From Alphaproteobacteria bacterium (GTDB taxonomy: Bacteria > Pseudomonadota > Alphaproteobacteria > Rhizobiales > Hyphomicrobiaceae): DNA of 64,000 bases. The position numbers were made by a program, and so were the translations under genes. Each line of letters begins with the position of its first letter. Within the stretch, counting starts at the first letter, position 1. The stretch is from contig JAGVSR010000111.1 in assembly GCA_019137195.1 (NCBI GenBank), forward strand, positions 1-64,000. Direction: 5' to 3'. This document shows, one piece after another, positions 48,230 to 59,513 of the stretch. The notes under the pieces are model-generated. The model was not told where the DNA came from, did not search any database, and worked only from the letters and a program-made list of their open reading frames with translations.

Positions 48230-49192
48230 ATGTCACAACGTAAACGCCTGTCGCTCTACGCTACGCTCGAGCCCTACAACCGGGGCTGGCTGCCTGTCGG
48301 TAGCGGGCACCAGGTGTACTTCGAAGAGTGCGGCAACCCCGCGGGCAAGCCGGTGCTCGTCGTTCACGGCGGACCGGGCGGCGGTTCCAACCCGACCATG
48401 CGCCGCTTCCATGATCCGCGCCTCCATCGCATCGTTCTCTTCGATCAAAGGGGATGCGGTCACTCGACTCCGCACGCCTCGCTGGAGGACAACACGACCT
48501 GGCACCTCGTGGCCGACATGGAGGCGCTGCGCCGTCATCTCCGCATCGAGCGCTGGCAGCTGATGGGCGGCTCCTGGGGCTCGACTCTCGCCCTCGCCTA
48601 CGCCGAGCTCCACCCCGACCGAGTTTGCGAAATGATCCTGCGTGGCATCTTCCTGCTGCGGAGGGCCGAGCTCGAGTGGTTCTACGGCGGCGGCGCGGCC
48701 TGGCTCTTTCCTGACGCATACGAAGCCTTCTCCCGCCCCATCCCGCCCGCCGAGCGCGGTGACATCATCGGCGCCTACTACCGGCGTCTGACCAGTTCCG
48801 ACCGGGCGGAGCAACTCGCCGCGGCCAAGGCCTGGAGCATCTGGGAGGGATCGACGCTGGCGCTGCTCCCCGACCCCGACCGTGTGCGCCAGTTTGGCAT
48901 GGACCTTTACGCGCTGGCCTTCGCCCGCATCGAGAGTCACTACTTCGTCAATCGCGGCTTCTTCGACGTGGACGGCCAGCTGCTGCTCGATGCCGCCCGT
49001 ATCCGCGACATTCCGGGTGTCATCGTCCACGGCCGCTACGACGTGGTGACGCCGGTCATGAACGCCTTCGACTTGAAGAAGGTCTGGCAGAAAGCCGAGC
49101 TGCGCGTCGTGCCCGACGCCGGCCACGCCATGAGCGAGCCCGGCATCGTCCACGAGCTCATCATGGCCACGCGCCAGTTTCAGCGCTATTGA
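48230..49192 (+). CDS. pip: Proline iminopeptidase
   Basis: Alpha/beta-hydrolase (peptidase S33, 320 aa) that removes N-terminal proline. Family blocks: LPVGSGHQVYFEECGNPAGK, oxyanion VHGGPGGGSNP, FDQRGCGHSTPH, nucleophile serine in GGSWGSTLALAYAELHP, the acid in HGRYDVVTP, and the catalytic His in DAGHAMSEP. The ATG at 48230 begins 6 residues before the conserved N-terminus; an upstream GTG at 48164 adds 22 residues without family character. Confidence 0.95.
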   Translation: MSQRKRLSLYATLEPYNRGWLPVGSGHQVYFEECGNPAGKPVLVVHGGPGGGSNPTMRRFHDPRLHRIVLFDQRGCGHSTPHASLEDNTTWHLVADMEALRRHLRIERWQLMGGSWGSTLALAYAELHPDRVCEMILRGIFLLRRAELEWFYGGGAAWLFPDAYEAFSRPIPPAERGDIIGAYYRRLTSSDRAEQLAAAKAWSIWEGSTLALLPDPDRVRQFGMDLYALAFARIESHYFVNRGFFDVDGQLLLDAARIRDIPGVIVHGRYDVVTPVMNAFDLKKVWQKAELRVVPDAGHAMSEPGIVHELIMATRQFQRY

Positions 49193-49317
49193 AGCTGCCC
49201 GAAGCGCCGGGACCGGCCCTTGGCCCGTCGTTTCTCTCGATCCCGCAGCGGGCTCACCGAAGTCCTTTTCCCGGCGGCGAGTGACAGGGCGAGGGGCAAT
49301 ATTGCTGAAGGAGCGCC

Positions 49318-49992
49318 ATGAGCGCGGTGAAGGTCAAGATCTGTGGGTTGAGAACGGAGGAGACGCTCGACGCCGCCATCGAGGGCGGGGCCGACTTTGT
49401 CGGCCTCGTATTCTTCCCCAAGAGCCCGCGCAACGTCGATCTCGCGACTGCTGCCTGCCTCGCTCGGCGTGCCCACGAGCGAAGCCCGAGCAAGGTCGTC
49501 GCCCTCGTCGTCGATGCCGACGACCGGCTCCTCGATGCCATCGCCGGAGAGGTCCTTCCCGACATCCTGCAGCTCCACGGACTGGAGACGCCCGAGCGCG
49601 TGGCCGCCATCCGCTCGCGCCTCGGCCTGCCATTGTGGAAGGCCGTACCGGTCGCCAAGGCCGCCGACGTCGAGGCGGGCCTCGCTTACATGGCAGAAGG
49701 ACGTCTCGCCGATCTCGTCCTCTTCGACGCCAAGCCGCCGGACGACCCGGCGTCGCTTCCCGGCGGCAACGGCCTCGCCTTCGACTGGCGTATTCTCGAC
49801 GGTCTCGCCGGGCGCCATCCCTTTGTGCTGGCGGGCGGGCTGACCCCCGACAACGTCGCCGCTGCAGTCGAGCTGACCCGCCCGGCGGTTGTCGACGTTT
49901 CGTCCGGAGTTGAAAGCGCCCCCGGCCTCAAGGATACGGCGCTGATCCGCCGCTTTATTCGCGCGGCAAAGACAGCTAAGCAGCACGCATGA
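49318..49992 (+). CDS. trpF: Phosphoribosylanthranilate isomerase TrpF
   Basis: TIM-barrel isomerase of tryptophan synthesis (224 aa). Features: KICGLRTEETLDAAIEGGAD with the catalytic cysteine, LVFFPKSPRNV, LQLHGLE, FDAKPP, VLAGGLTPDNVAAAV and VDVSSGVESAPGLKD. GAAGGAG lies just before the ATG. It heads a trpF-trpB-trpA set in the order typical of Rhizobiales, but two hairpin repeats sit between trpF and trpB. Confidence 0.97.
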   Translation: MSAVKVKICGLRTEETLDAAIEGGADFVGLVFFPKSPRNVDLATAACLARRAHERSPSKVVALVVDADDRLLDAIAGEVLPDILQLHGLETPERVAAIRSRLGLPLWKAVPVAKAADVEAGLAYMAEGRLADLVLFDAKPPDDPASLPGGNGLAFDWRILDGLAGRHPFVLAGGLTPDNVAAAVELTRPAVVDVSSGVESAPGLKDTALIRRFIRAAKTAKQHA

Positions 49993-49995
49993 ATT

Positions 49996-50113
49996 CCCTC
50001 TCCCCGCCTGCTGGGAGAGGGTCTGGGCGAGGGGCAGCAACGCGCACCGGAGTCTGGGGTTGCCCCTAACCCCGTCCCACTCTCCATTTCGGCCGCAGGC
50101 CGGATTGGGAGAG
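49996..50113. repeat. Two G/C-box palindromes between trpF and trpB
   Basis: First hairpin: CCCTCTCC (49996-50003) with GGAGAGGG (50014-50021). Second hairpin: CTCTCC (50080-50085) with GGAGAG (50108-50113), enclosing an inner CGGCC-GCA-GGCCG stem (50090-50102). Both belong to the dispersed CTCCC/GGGAG repeat family. They fill most of the 146-bp gap and could modulate read-through into trpB. Confidence 0.65.
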
Positions 50114-50138
50114 GGGGAGCAATCTCGCGAGGACCATC

Positions 50139-51380
<1,242 letters not shown>

Positions 51381-51405
51381 TCATCCTATCGAGACCTCCA
51401 CGCCC

Positions 51406-52233
51406 ATGACGCACTCGACCCGCATCGACAAGACCTTTGCCAGCCTGAAGGCCAAGGGCCGCTCGGCCCTCGTCACCTTCATCACCGCTGGCGACCCGGA
51501 TCTCGAGACCTCGAAGAAGATCCTCGACGGCCTGCCCGCCGCCGGTGCCGACGTCATCGAGCTCGGCATGCCGTTCTCGGACCCCATGGCCGATGGCCCT
51601 GCCATCCAGGCCTCGAGCCTGCGCGCCTTGAACGCCGGCCAGTGCATGAAGAAGACGCTGGCCATGGTCGCGGAGTTCCGGAAAAGGAATCCCGATACCC
51701 CGATCGTTCTCATGGGCTACTACAACCCGATCTACGTTTACCCCGCCGGCAAGTTCCTGGACGACGCGGTCAAAGCCGGCGTGGACGGCCTCATTGTCGT
51801 CGACGTGCCACCTGAAGCTGACGACGAGCTCTGCCTCCCGGCCCGCGATCGGGGGCTGAACTTCATCCGTCTCGCGACCCCGACGACCGACGACAAGCGC
51901 CTGCCGGCCGTCCTCACCAACACCTCTGGGTTCCTCTACTACGTCTCGATTACCGGCATCACCGGCGCCGCCGCTCCGGAAGTAAACAGTGTTCATTCGC
52001 AAATTGCGCGGATAAAGAAGGCGACCAAGCTTCCCGTTGCGGTGGGTTTTGGAGTAAAAACACCTGAGCAGGTCGGTGCATTGGCCAAGGGTGCCGACGG
52101 CGTCGTGGTCGGCTCTGCGCTTGTGACCGCGATCAAGGAATCCCTGGACGCAGACGGCCGCGCCACTGGTAAGACCGTGCCGGCCGTCTTAGATCTTGTA
52201 AAGTGCCTGAGTGCCCCGCTGCGCACGGTCTGA
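51406..52233 (+). CDS. trpA: Tryptophan synthase alpha subunit TrpA
   Basis: TIM-barrel subunit that cleaves indole-3-glycerol phosphate (275 aa). Motifs: [30 protein letters not shown] with the catalytic Glu and Asp, [38 protein letters not shown] and the phosphate-binding [12 protein letters not shown]. It is 25 bp after trpB. Confidence 0.98.
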   Translation: MTHSTRIDKTFASLKAKGRSALVTFITAGDPDLETSKKILDGLPAAGADVIELGMPFSDPMADGPAIQASSLRALNAGQCMKKTLAMVAEFRKRNPDTPIVLMGYYNPIYVYPAGKFLDDAVKAGVDGLIVVDVPPEADDELCLPARDRGLNFIRLATPTTDDKRLPAVLTNTSGFLYYVSITGITGAAAPEVNSVHSQIARIKKATKLPVAVGFGVKTPEQVGALAKGADGVVVGSALVTAIKESLDADGRATGKTVPAVLDLVKCLSAPLRTV

Positions 52234-52372
52234 CTTGCAGCGCGGGGCGAGGGCCAGGATCGAGGCAGAAGGGCCCCGCGGCAACCATGACCTGCCGTCC
52301 GGAGGCGACAGCGCGGTCCGTGGCGGGTATGCTTTTAGAGGGGCTTCGAGGCCCACGAGGAGCTCTGACAGC

Positions 52373-53440
52373 GTGAACTGGATCAACAACGTCGTCCGTC
52401 CGAAGATCCGTAGCTTCCTGACCACCAAGCGGGAGGTTCCGGACAACCTGTGGGTCAAATGCCCGGAGTCCGGGCAGATGGTCTTCTATAAGGAGCTCGA
52501 GGCCAACCAGTTCGTCGTTCCCGGCTCCAACTACCATATGAAGATCGGCGCCAAGGCACGCCTCGCCCACCTTTTCGATGGCGGCATCTACGACAAGGTG
52601 CCGGTGCCCACCGTCCCGCAAGACCCGCTGAAGTTCCGCGATGGCCGCCGCTACACCGATCGCTTGAAGGACGCCAAGGCCAAGACCGAGCTCGACGACG
52701 CGGTGCTCGTCGCCGAGGGCCTCTTGGACGGCCAGATGATCGTCGCCGCAGTGCAGGATTTCGAGTTCATGGCCGGCTCGCTCGGCATGGCCGCTGGCGA
52801 GGCCGTTCTGACCGGTATGCTGCGCGCGGTCGAGCACCGCTCGCCCTTCATCCTTTTTGCCGCTTCGGGCGGTGCGCGCATGCAGGAAGGCATCCTGTCT
52901 CTGATGCAGATGCCGCGTACTACGATTGCGGTGCAGCGCCTGCGCGAGGCGCGCCTTCCCTACATTGTCGTGCTGACCGATCCCACGACCGGCGGCGTGA
53001 CCGCGTCGTATGCGATGCTCGGCGACGTTCATATCGCCGAGCCCGGCGCCCTCATCTGCTTTGCCGGCCCGCGCGTCATCCAGCAGACCATCCGCGAGCA
53101 GCTGCCGGAGGGCTTCCAGCGCGCCGAGTACCTGCTCGATCACGGCATGATCGACATGGTCGTGCATCGTCACCAGATGCGCGAGACGCTGTCGCGCCTC
53201 TGCCGCCTCCTGATGGGCGGGGCCGAGCTCACACGCACCAAGGGCCGCCGCGTTAACGGCCGTCCCTACGTCAATGGCGCCTCGGTTGACGGACGCCTCA
53301 TCGAGACCGCCGCCCGCGACGCGACAGGCGAGGTCATCGATGCTGCATCCGCCCCCGTCGCGACCCGCACAGATCCGCCGAAGGGAAAGAGAGATCCGGA
53401 CGCTTCCCTACCGAAGCCGGAAGCGAAAGAGCCGGGTTGA
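52373..53440 (+). CDS. accD: Acetyl-CoA carboxylase carboxyltransferase beta subunit AccD
   Basis: Carboxyltransferase partner of AccA, forming malonyl-CoA for fatty-acid synthesis (355 aa). The crotonase-like core is normal ([77 protein letters not shown]). The N-terminal zinc ribbon is degenerate: where four cysteines are expected it reads [20 protein letters not shown] and on to VVPGSNYHM, with only one Cys. This is familiar from Rhizobiales. The GTG at 52373 has GAGGAG upstream. It lies between trpA and folC as in relatives. Confidence 0.96.
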   Translation: MNWINNVVRPKIRSFLTTKREVPDNLWVKCPESGQMVFYKELEANQFVVPGSNYHMKIGAKARLAHLFDGGIYDKVPVPTVPQDPLKFRDGRRYTDRLKDAKAKTELDDAVLVAEGLLDGQMIVAAVQDFEFMAGSLGMAAGEAVLTGMLRAVEHRSPFILFAASGGARMQEGILSLMQMPRTTIAVQRLREARLPYIVVLTDPTTGGVTASYAMLGDVHIAEPGALICFAGPRVIQQTIREQLPEGFQRAEYLLDHGMIDMVVHRHQMRETLSRLCRLLMGGAELTRTKGRRVNGRPYVNGASVDGRLIETAARDATGEVIDAASAPVATRTDPPKGKRDPDASLPKPEAKEPG

Positions 53441-53528
53441 GCCGGGCCGAGCCGGTGTTGACGCCGCCCGAGGAACGTCGTTCTGTGCCTTCGGGCAACT
53501 TGCCCCGACCCGCTGAAAAGGCCGGCTC

Positions 53529-54860
53529 ATGCCGAAGAGCGACAAGCTCCTCGCCGATCTGAAGCTGCTTCATCCGAAGCTGATCGACCTGTCGCTCGGC
53601 CGCGTCGAGCGGCTGTTGGCGAAGCTCGGCAGCCCGCACGAGCGGCTTCCGCCCGTCATTCACGTCGCCGGTACGAATGGCAAGGGGTCCGTCACAGCGT
53701 ATCTGAAGGCGATGCTCGAAGCTGCGGGTCGCCGCGTTCACGTCTACACGTCCCCGCATCTCGTACGTTTCCACGAGCGCATCGAGCTAGCTGGTGCCGA
53801 CGGCAAGGCGCGCCCCATCGGCGAGGACGCCCTCGTCGATGTGCTCTCCCGCACGCAGGCAGTCAACGACGGCGACGACATCACCCAGTTCGAGATCACG
53901 ACTGCGGCTGCCTTCCTCGCGTTTGCCGAGCATCCGGCCGATGCCGTCCTGCTCGAGGTCGGCCTCGGCGGAAGGCTCGACGCTACCAACGTCATCGCGC
54001 GCCCGGCCCTGACCGTCATCACCCCGATCTCCATGGATCACGCCGAGAAGCTCGGCGCCACGCTCGCCAGGATCGCCTCCGAGAAGGCCGGGATCTTGAA
54101 GCGCGGCACGACCTCGATCGTCTCCGAGCAGGAGGACGAGTGTCTGGAGGTCATCCGCGCTGAGGCCGATCGCGTCGGCGCGTCGCTCAAGATCTGGGGC
54201 CAGGACTTTGAGGCTTTCGAGCAGCGCGGGCGATTGACCGTGCAGACGGAGGACCGCCTTCTCGACTTGCCGATGCCGGCCCTCGTCGGCCGCCACCAGG
54301 TCATAAACGCCGGCACTGCCGTCGTCGCCGCCCTCGAGGCGAAGAAGCTCGACATCGGCGAGAAGGCGATCGAGCAGGGCCTCGTTGCCGCGCGCTGGCC
54401 GGCGCGCATGCAGCGCCTGTCGTCCGGCCCGCTGCCGGCGCTCTTGAGCGAAGGTTGCGAGCTCTGGCTCGACGGCGGCCACAACCCCGCCGCCGGCCGC
54501 TTCCTGGCGCAAACCCTTGCCGATCTAGAGGACCGCGCGCCGAAGCCGCTCTATCTCGTCGTCGGTATGATGGGCTTGAAGGACGCTGCGGGCTTTCTTG
54601 GCCACTTCCGCGGCCTCGTGAAGGGCGTCGTCACCGTTCCCATCCCCGGCGCCCACGAAGCGCCGTTCGCGCCCGAGGCCTTGGCCGACGTTGCCCGCTC
54701 TCTCGGCTTCACCGCCGAGCCCGCAGCCGACATCGACATCGCGTTGCGCCAGGTCGAGGCCGCGTCCCCCGGAGCCAAGCGCATCCTGATCGCTGGCTCC
54801 CTCTACCTCGCCGGCCACGTGCTGGCGATGCAGGAAGGTGTCGTCGCACAGGGGAATTGA
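53529..54860 (+). CDS. folC: Dihydrofolate/folylpolyglutamate synthase FolC
   Basis: Mur-ligase-fold ATPase that adds Glu to dihydropteroate and folates. The 443-aa product has the P-loop HVAGTNGKGSVTAYLKAML, YTSPHLVRFHERI, LLEVGLGGRLDATNV, ISMDHAEKLGATLARIASEKA, and the C-terminal LDGGHNPAAGR. It follows accD by 88 bp. In many relatives trxA follows, but here a SulP transporter does. Confidence 0.96.
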   Translation: MPKSDKLLADLKLLHPKLIDLSLGRVERLLAKLGSPHERLPPVIHVAGTNGKGSVTAYLKAMLEAAGRRVHVYTSPHLVRFHERIELAGADGKARPIGEDALVDVLSRTQAVNDGDDITQFEITTAAAFLAFAEHPADAVLLEVGLGGRLDATNVIARPALTVITPISMDHAEKLGATLARIASEKAGILKRGTTSIVSEQEDECLEVIRAEADRVGASLKIWGQDFEAFEQRGRLTVQTEDRLLDLPMPALVGRHQVINAGTAVVAALEAKKLDIGEKAIEQGLVAARWPARMQRLSSGPLPALLSEGCELWLDGGHNPAAGRFLAQTLADLEDRAPKPLYLVVGMMGLKDAAGFLGHFRGLVKGVVTVPIPGAHEAPFAPEALADVARSLGFTAEPAADIDIALRQVEAASPGAKRILIAGSLYLAGHVLAMQEGVVAQGN

Positions 54861-54976
54861 GGGCAGCAGGTTGCAGGCCGTGTTGCTCCGGTATTGTCGG
54901 TTCGGTGCGGTAGGACCGGCGGCTGTGGCGCGCCCTGTGCCGCTCCAGCCTCACGTGGACGTTGAGCTCGAAGACG

Positions 54977-56761
54977 ATGGACAAGGGACAGACTGGCAGA
55001 GACGAGCGATCCTTCCTCAGCTCGATCCGGAGCTACGACTGGGCGACGTACCGGCGGCTACTGACGCCGAAGCTCGTGACGGCGCTGAGGGAAGGCTACA
55101 CCGCCGACACCTTGCGCCATGATGCGATCGCAGGGCTGACCGTCGCCATCCTCGCGCTGCCGCTGTCGATGGCGATCGCCATCGGATGCGGCGCAACCCC
55201 CGACCGCGGCCTCGTCACGGCCGTCGTCGCCGGAGCGCTCATCTCGGTCCTCGGCGGCAGTCGGTTCCAGATCGGCGGGCCGGCAGCAGCCTTCATCGTC
55301 ATCGTGGCGCAGGTGGCCGCGGACCACGGCGACGCCGGCCTCCTCGCGGCGACCTTTCTGGCCGGCATCGTGCTCGTTGTGGCCGGGCTCGTCCAGCTCG
55401 GCGGGTACATCAAGTACGTCCCTGGACCGGTCATCCTAGGCTTTACGAGCGGCATCGGCGCCATCATTGCCGTCGGCCAGGTCAAGGACTTCTTCGGACT
55501 GTCGGGCACGGTGCCGGCCGAGTTCGCCGAAAAGGTCACGGCACTCTGGCACATGCGCGACACCTTCAACCCGTCAGCGTTCGTCGTCGGAGCTGCAGCT
55601 CTTGCCTGCATTTTTGGCTTGAAGGCATGGCGGCCGAACTGGCCGGGCCTTCTGATCGCGGTCGTCGCGGCCTCGGCCGCCGTGCAGCTCCTGCACCTTC
55701 CCGTCGAGACCATCGGCAGCCGCTTCGGCGGCATCCCGTCGTCGCTGCCGGCCCCGGCTATGCCCGACCTGTCGTGGGCCACCGTGAAGGCAGTCCTGCC
55801 GTCCTCCTTCACCATTGCCTTCCTGATCGGCGTCGAGAGCCTCCTGTCCGCGGTGGCGGCCGACACCATGGCGCGAACGCGCCACCGCTCCAACATGGAG
55901 ATCGTCGCCCAAGGCGCGGCGAACATGGGCTCGGCGCTGTTCGGCGGTCTGCCGGCGACGGGTGTGATCGCCCGTACCGGCACCAACATTCAGGCAGGCG
56001 CCAAAACGCCGGTGGCCGGCGTGCTGCACGCGCTGTTCGTGCTGATGTTCATGCTATTGCTCGCCCCGCTCGCCGCCTACCTCGCCCTGCCGTGCCTCGC
56101 GGCCGTGCTCCTCGCCACCGCCTGGCGGCTCTTGGAGATCGAGCATGTCGCCCACTTTCTGTCGCGAGCACCGTGGGACGACCGTGTCGTGCTCCTGGTG
56201 ACACTCGTCCTCACCGTCGCCGTCGATCTGTCGGTGGCGATCGCGGTCGGAGTCGTGCTCGCCTCGATCCTGTTCATGCATCGCATGGCCGAGGCCCAGA
56301 CGCTCGACATGGCAGGCGGCCATATGGTCCTCGACGACGTCGCCGATGGCAGCGAGATTCGCTCGGTCATCATGACCCAGGCGCTGCCTGACGGCATTCG
56401 CGTCTTCGAGCTGCGTGGGCCGCTATTCTTTGGCGCCACCGCGCGCCTCGGCGTTGCGCTCGCGGGGCTGGCCAAATGGCCGACGGTCATCATCTTGCGC
56501 ATGCGCGACGTGCCGCTCGTCGATGCCACCGGTATCGACGCCCTCGACGAGTTTCTGGCGATGGCTGACGGCCACGGCTCGCGCGTCGTCGTCTCGGGCC
56601 TGCAGAAGCAGCCGCGCGAGGCGATGCATCGTTACGGCCTCTTCCGCAAGCACGGCATCGTGCCGGCGTCCAACAGCTACGTGGCCCTCGAGAAGGCGAA
56701 GGATCTGCTTCACGACGCGGCCGGTGCGAGGGCGGCATCGAGGTCCGGAAAGACGCCATGA
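54977..56761 (+). CDS. SulP family anion transporter with STAS domain (second copy)
   Basis: A 594-aa SLC26/SulP permease with a longer soluble N-terminus than the copy at 45339. It has DAIAGLTVAILALPLSMAIA, SRFQIGGPAAAFIVIVAQ, IAFLIGVESLLSAVAADTM and a C-terminal STAS domain (about 475-590) with IRVFELRGPLFFGATARL and PLVDATGIDALDEFL, which contains the usual phospho-acceptor-like region (DATG). A TTG at 54962 is an alternative start. The transported anion is unknown. Confidence 0.92.
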   Translation: MDKGQTGRDERSFLSSIRSYDWATYRRLLTPKLVTALREGYTADTLRHDAIAGLTVAILALPLSMAIAIGCGATPDRGLVTAVVAGALISVLGGSRFQIGGPAAAFIVIVAQVAADHGDAGLLAATFLAGIVLVVAGLVQLGGYIKYVPGPVILGFTSGIGAIIAVGQVKDFFGLSGTVPAEFAEKVTALWHMRDTFNPSAFVVGAAALACIFGLKAWRPNWPGLLIAVVAASAAVQLLHLPVETIGSRFGGIPSSLPAPAMPDLSWATVKAVLPSSFTIAFLIGVESLLSAVAADTMARTRHRSNMEIVAQGAANMGSALFGGLPATGVIARTGTNIQAGAKTPVAGVLHALFVLMFMLLLAPLAAYLALPCLAAVLLATAWRLLEIEHVAHFLSRAPWDDRVVLLVTLVLTVAVDLSVAIAVGVVLASILFMHRMAEAQTLDMAGGHMVLDDVADGSEIRSVIMTQALPDGIRVFELRGPLFFGATARLGVALAGLAKWPTVIILRMRDVPLVDATGIDALDEFLAMADGHGSRVVVSGLQKQPREAMHRYGLFRKHGIVPASNSYVALEKAKDLLHDAAGARAASRSGKTP

Positions 56762-57083
56762 GCGTAACGCGCATGCGTCGGACGCGCTGGGCATGAGCCG
56801 CATTGCACGGCGAGAACCACGACAGTGGGACCATCTCCGTCGCGGCCGCTTTCGTAACGATTGCGACCGTTGCCGGCGCCGACAATGGATTGGCCCCACG
56901 TGATGGGCGGTTTGCCGCTCGCGCTCTTCGTCGTCTCGATCAGCGCCAGAGCATCGGCCTGCTTGCCCGCCGTCTCTACGCCATCGCGGAAAGTCGCGAT
57001 GCTGGTCGCTCTGGAACTCGGTCCTGTTGGCGGTCATGTCGTCCCCGGTCGCCTGTATCGGCCTCGCTCCGGTCGGGCCGCCC
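56762..57083. other. Intergenic gap, 322 bp
   Basis: Lies between the convergent ends of the SulP gene (+) and the methyltransferase gene (-). I see no gene, tRNA or clear terminator hairpin in it. Confidence 0.6.
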
Positions 57084-57809
57084 CTACTCGCCCGTCTCCC
57101 GTCTCACCGTCACCAGTTCCGTCAGCGCGCGTGCCTTGGCCGGCTTGCCGAGTGGTGCAACGAGCTCCTTCTTCGCCTCGACCAGGATGACGCCGCCGAA
57201 GCGGGACGTGAAGCGGGAGCCGGCACGCTCGATTGCCGTCGCCGAGCGCACCAGCATCGGTTTGTCGATGGGCGGGAAGAAGAGCGCCCCGCTCCACGCC
57301 GTCGGTGTGAAGAGGGACTGCACCAGTAGCTGCTCGAGTTGCCATCGGCTGTAGGGGCGACCCTGGCCGAATGGTGTGCTGTCTATTCGCGCCCATAAGC
57401 CGCGCCGGCTCGGCACCACGGTCAGCAGACGTCCCTCCGGTGCGAGCACCCGCCACAGCTCGCGCAGCAACGGCACAGGATGCCCTGCAACCTCGAGACA
57501 GTGCATCACGAGCAGACGGTCGACCGAGTTGTCGGGCAGCGGCAGCCGCTCCTCCTCGACCAGCACCGAATGCACCGGCCCCGTCCGCGGCCACACGAGT
57601 GCGCCCTGCGTTTCCGGCATGAGCGCCCCGATGCGGGTCACCTCGTTGCGGTAGGAGGCGAGATAGGGCGTCGCGAAGCCGAGCCCCATCAAGGTCTGCA
57701 CCTTTCCCCCGCGCCAGTACGAGCGGATGCTCTGCGCGAGCACGCGCCGTGCGACCTGGCCGAGGGGCGTCGCGTAGAAATCGTTGAGCTGGGCGACGTC
57801 GAGCTGCAT
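57084..57809 (-). CDS. SAM-dependent methyltransferase, class I (substrate unknown)
   Basis: A 241-aa methyltransferase of the type-11 fold. The SAM-binding region is diverged but keeps the post-motif LPLPDNSVDRLLVMHCLEV and LLRELWRVLAPEGRLLTVVPSR. The N-terminal MQLDVAQLNDFYATPLGQVA with YWRGGKVQTLMGLGFATPYL is typical of a group found next to gloB in Rhizobiales. The substrate is unknown. The ATG at 57809 lies before the conserved N-terminus; the frame upstream to 57950 is low-complexity. Divergent from gloB. Confidence 0.88.
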   Translation of the reverse strand: MQLDVAQLNDFYATPLGQVARRVLAQSIRSYWRGGKVQTLMGLGFATPYLASYRNEVTRIGALMPETQGALVWPRTGPVHSVLVEEERLPLPDNSVDRLLVMHCLEVAGHPVPLLRELWRVLAPEGRLLTVVPSRRGLWARIDSTPFGQGRPYSRWQLEQLLVQSLFTPTAWSGALFFPPIDKPMLVRSATAIERAGSRFTSRFGGVILVEAKKELVAPLGKPAKARALTELVTVRRETGE

Positions 57810-58073
57810 CGCTTCAAGGATACCCTTGCACGGCGTTTTCCGGCAACAGCTATGCCATGCCGCAGGGAGCAGGTCGCTCGTCCCTTGCGATGGCGGCGGC
57901 CGGCGGGAGGGAGCGCCGCACGGGCTTGGCGCGCCGCCGGGCCGAAACACGACGTTAATCCTCGCCTCTGCGACACAGAGCAGCCGTTTCGTACCGACGC
58001 GTGTTGAAAAGGCGAATGGAGGCGGCTAGCATCGCACCAGCGCGCTCGGAAGCGCCCGAAGATCCCATCGCTC

Positions 58074-58844
58074 ATGCCGTCTATCGAAATTCACCAGTTC
58101 CCCTGTCTCAAAGACAACTACGGCGTGCTCGTCCACGATCGAGTATCGGGGGCAACGGCCTCGATCGACGCACCGGACCCGGCCGCCGTGAGTGCTGCCG
58201 CCGCCGACAAGGGCTGGCGCATCTCGCATATTCTCGTCACCCACCATCACGCCGACCACACCGGCGGCATCACGGCATTGAAGGCCGCGTTCGGCTCGAC
58301 CGTTTACGGTCCCCGGATCGAGGCCGCACGCATCCCCGGCCTGGACGTGGCGGTCGGGGAGGGCGACAAGATCCGCCTCGGCGACCATGAGATCACCGTT
58401 CTGGAGACTCCGGGCCACACCGTTGGCCACGTAAGCTATTGGATGCCCAAGGACCGCGTCGTGTTCGTCGGCGACACGCTGTTCGCCATGGGCTGTGGCC
58501 GGGTGCTCGAGGGCAGTCACGAGATGATGTGGGCCTCGCTGTCGCGCATTGCCGGCCTTCCGCGCGACACCGCAATCTATTGCGGCCACGAGTACACCGA
58601 GGCCAACGCCCGCTTCGCCTTGACCATCGAGCCCGAGAACGTCGCGCTGAGTAAGCGCGCGCACGAGGTGGAGATGGCGCGTGCCGTCGGCCTTGCGACC
58701 CTACCGACAACCGTGCAGCAGGAGCTCGACACCAACGTCTTCCTGCGCCCCCACAGCTTTTCGATCAGAAACCGGCTCGGCATGCGCGCGGAGGCCGACT
58801 GGCGCGTGTTCGGCGAGATTCGCACCCGAAAGAACAAGGCGTGA
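58074..58844 (+). CDS. gloB: Hydroxyacylglutathione hydrolase GloB
   Basis: Glyoxalase II: hydrolyses S-lactoylglutathione in methylglyoxal detoxification. The 256-aa metallo-beta-lactamase-fold protein has the metal site THHHADHTGG, the loop TPGHTVGHVSYW, FVGDTLFAMGCGRV, YCGHEYTEANARF and the C-terminal glutathione region RPHSFSIRNRLG. It is divergent from a methyltransferase and overlaps the downstream cupin gene by 4 bases (GTGA). Confidence 0.96.
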   Translation: MPSIEIHQFPCLKDNYGVLVHDRVSGATASIDAPDPAAVSAAAADKGWRISHILVTHHHADHTGGITALKAAFGSTVYGPRIEAARIPGLDVAVGEGDKIRLGDHEITVLETPGHTVGHVSYWMPKDRVVFVGDTLFAMGCGRVLEGSHEMMWASLSRIAGLPRDTAIYCGHEYTEANARFALTIEPENVALSKRAHEVEMARAVGLATLPTTVQQELDTNVFLRPHSFSIRNRLGMRAEADWRVFGEIRTRKNKA

Positions 58845-59296
58845 CGCGATTGCCCGCCTCTCTTTCGGCCGACGACGTCATCGCGCTGCTTGGCCTCGCG
58901 CCTCATCCCGAGGGCGGCCATTTCCGCGAGACGTTTCGCGATGATCGCCTGGACGCAACGGCCGGGAACCGCGCGGCCTCGACCGCTATTTACTACCTGC
59001 TCAAGGCCGGCGAGGTCTCACGCTGGCACCGTGTCGACGCGGCGGAGGTCTGGCACTGGTATGCTGGCGCGCCGCTGGCGCTCGGCATTGCGCGTCCCGC
59101 TGGACCCGAGGAGGCCGTTCGCCTGGGGTCCGATCTCGTTGCTGGCGAGCGGCCCCAGGCCGTCGTGCCGGCCGGTCATTGGCAACAGGCGAGAAGCCTC
59201 GGAGCATGGACGCTCGTCGGTTGCACCGTCGCGCCGGGTTTCACATTTTCTGGCTTCGAGATGGCACCTGTGGACTTTGCCCCGGGCAAGCCATAG
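58841..59296 (+). CDS. Cupin-fold DUF985 protein
   Basis: A 151-aa single-domain cupin of the DUF985 family. It has LGLAPHPEGGHFRETFRD, AIYYLLKAGEVSRWHRVDAAEVWHWYAG with the cupin histidines, LVAGERPQAVVPAGHWQQAR and VAPGFTFSGFEMA. Its biochemical role is not established. It starts at a GTG coupled to the gloB stop, so the two are co-translated; a role in sugar or glyoxal metabolism is only suggested by that neighbour. Confidence 0.9.
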   Translation: MTRLPASLSADDVIALLGLAPHPEGGHFRETFRDDRLDATAGNRAASTAIYYLLKAGEVSRWHRVDAAEVWHWYAGAPLALGIARPAGPEEAVRLGSDLVAGERPQAVVPAGHWQQARSLGAWTLVGCTVAPGFTFSGFEMAPVDFAPGKP

Positions 59297-59513
59297 TTCG
59301 GGCACGGCAACTGTTGCCGATCGGTGCCGCGCCAGTCTGAATCGCGGGTTTGTCCACAGTCGCCCGACGCCTCTCAGTTGGCGCATTCCTCCAAAATCGG
59401 AAGGGCTTACCTGTTTGTAAGGTGGATGAACGAGGCCCTGGCCTTGCCGCTCCAACGCGACTCACCGAAAAGTGGCCCCAATTCAATTTGCCGGCTGACG
59501 GGGGTTGCCCAAC

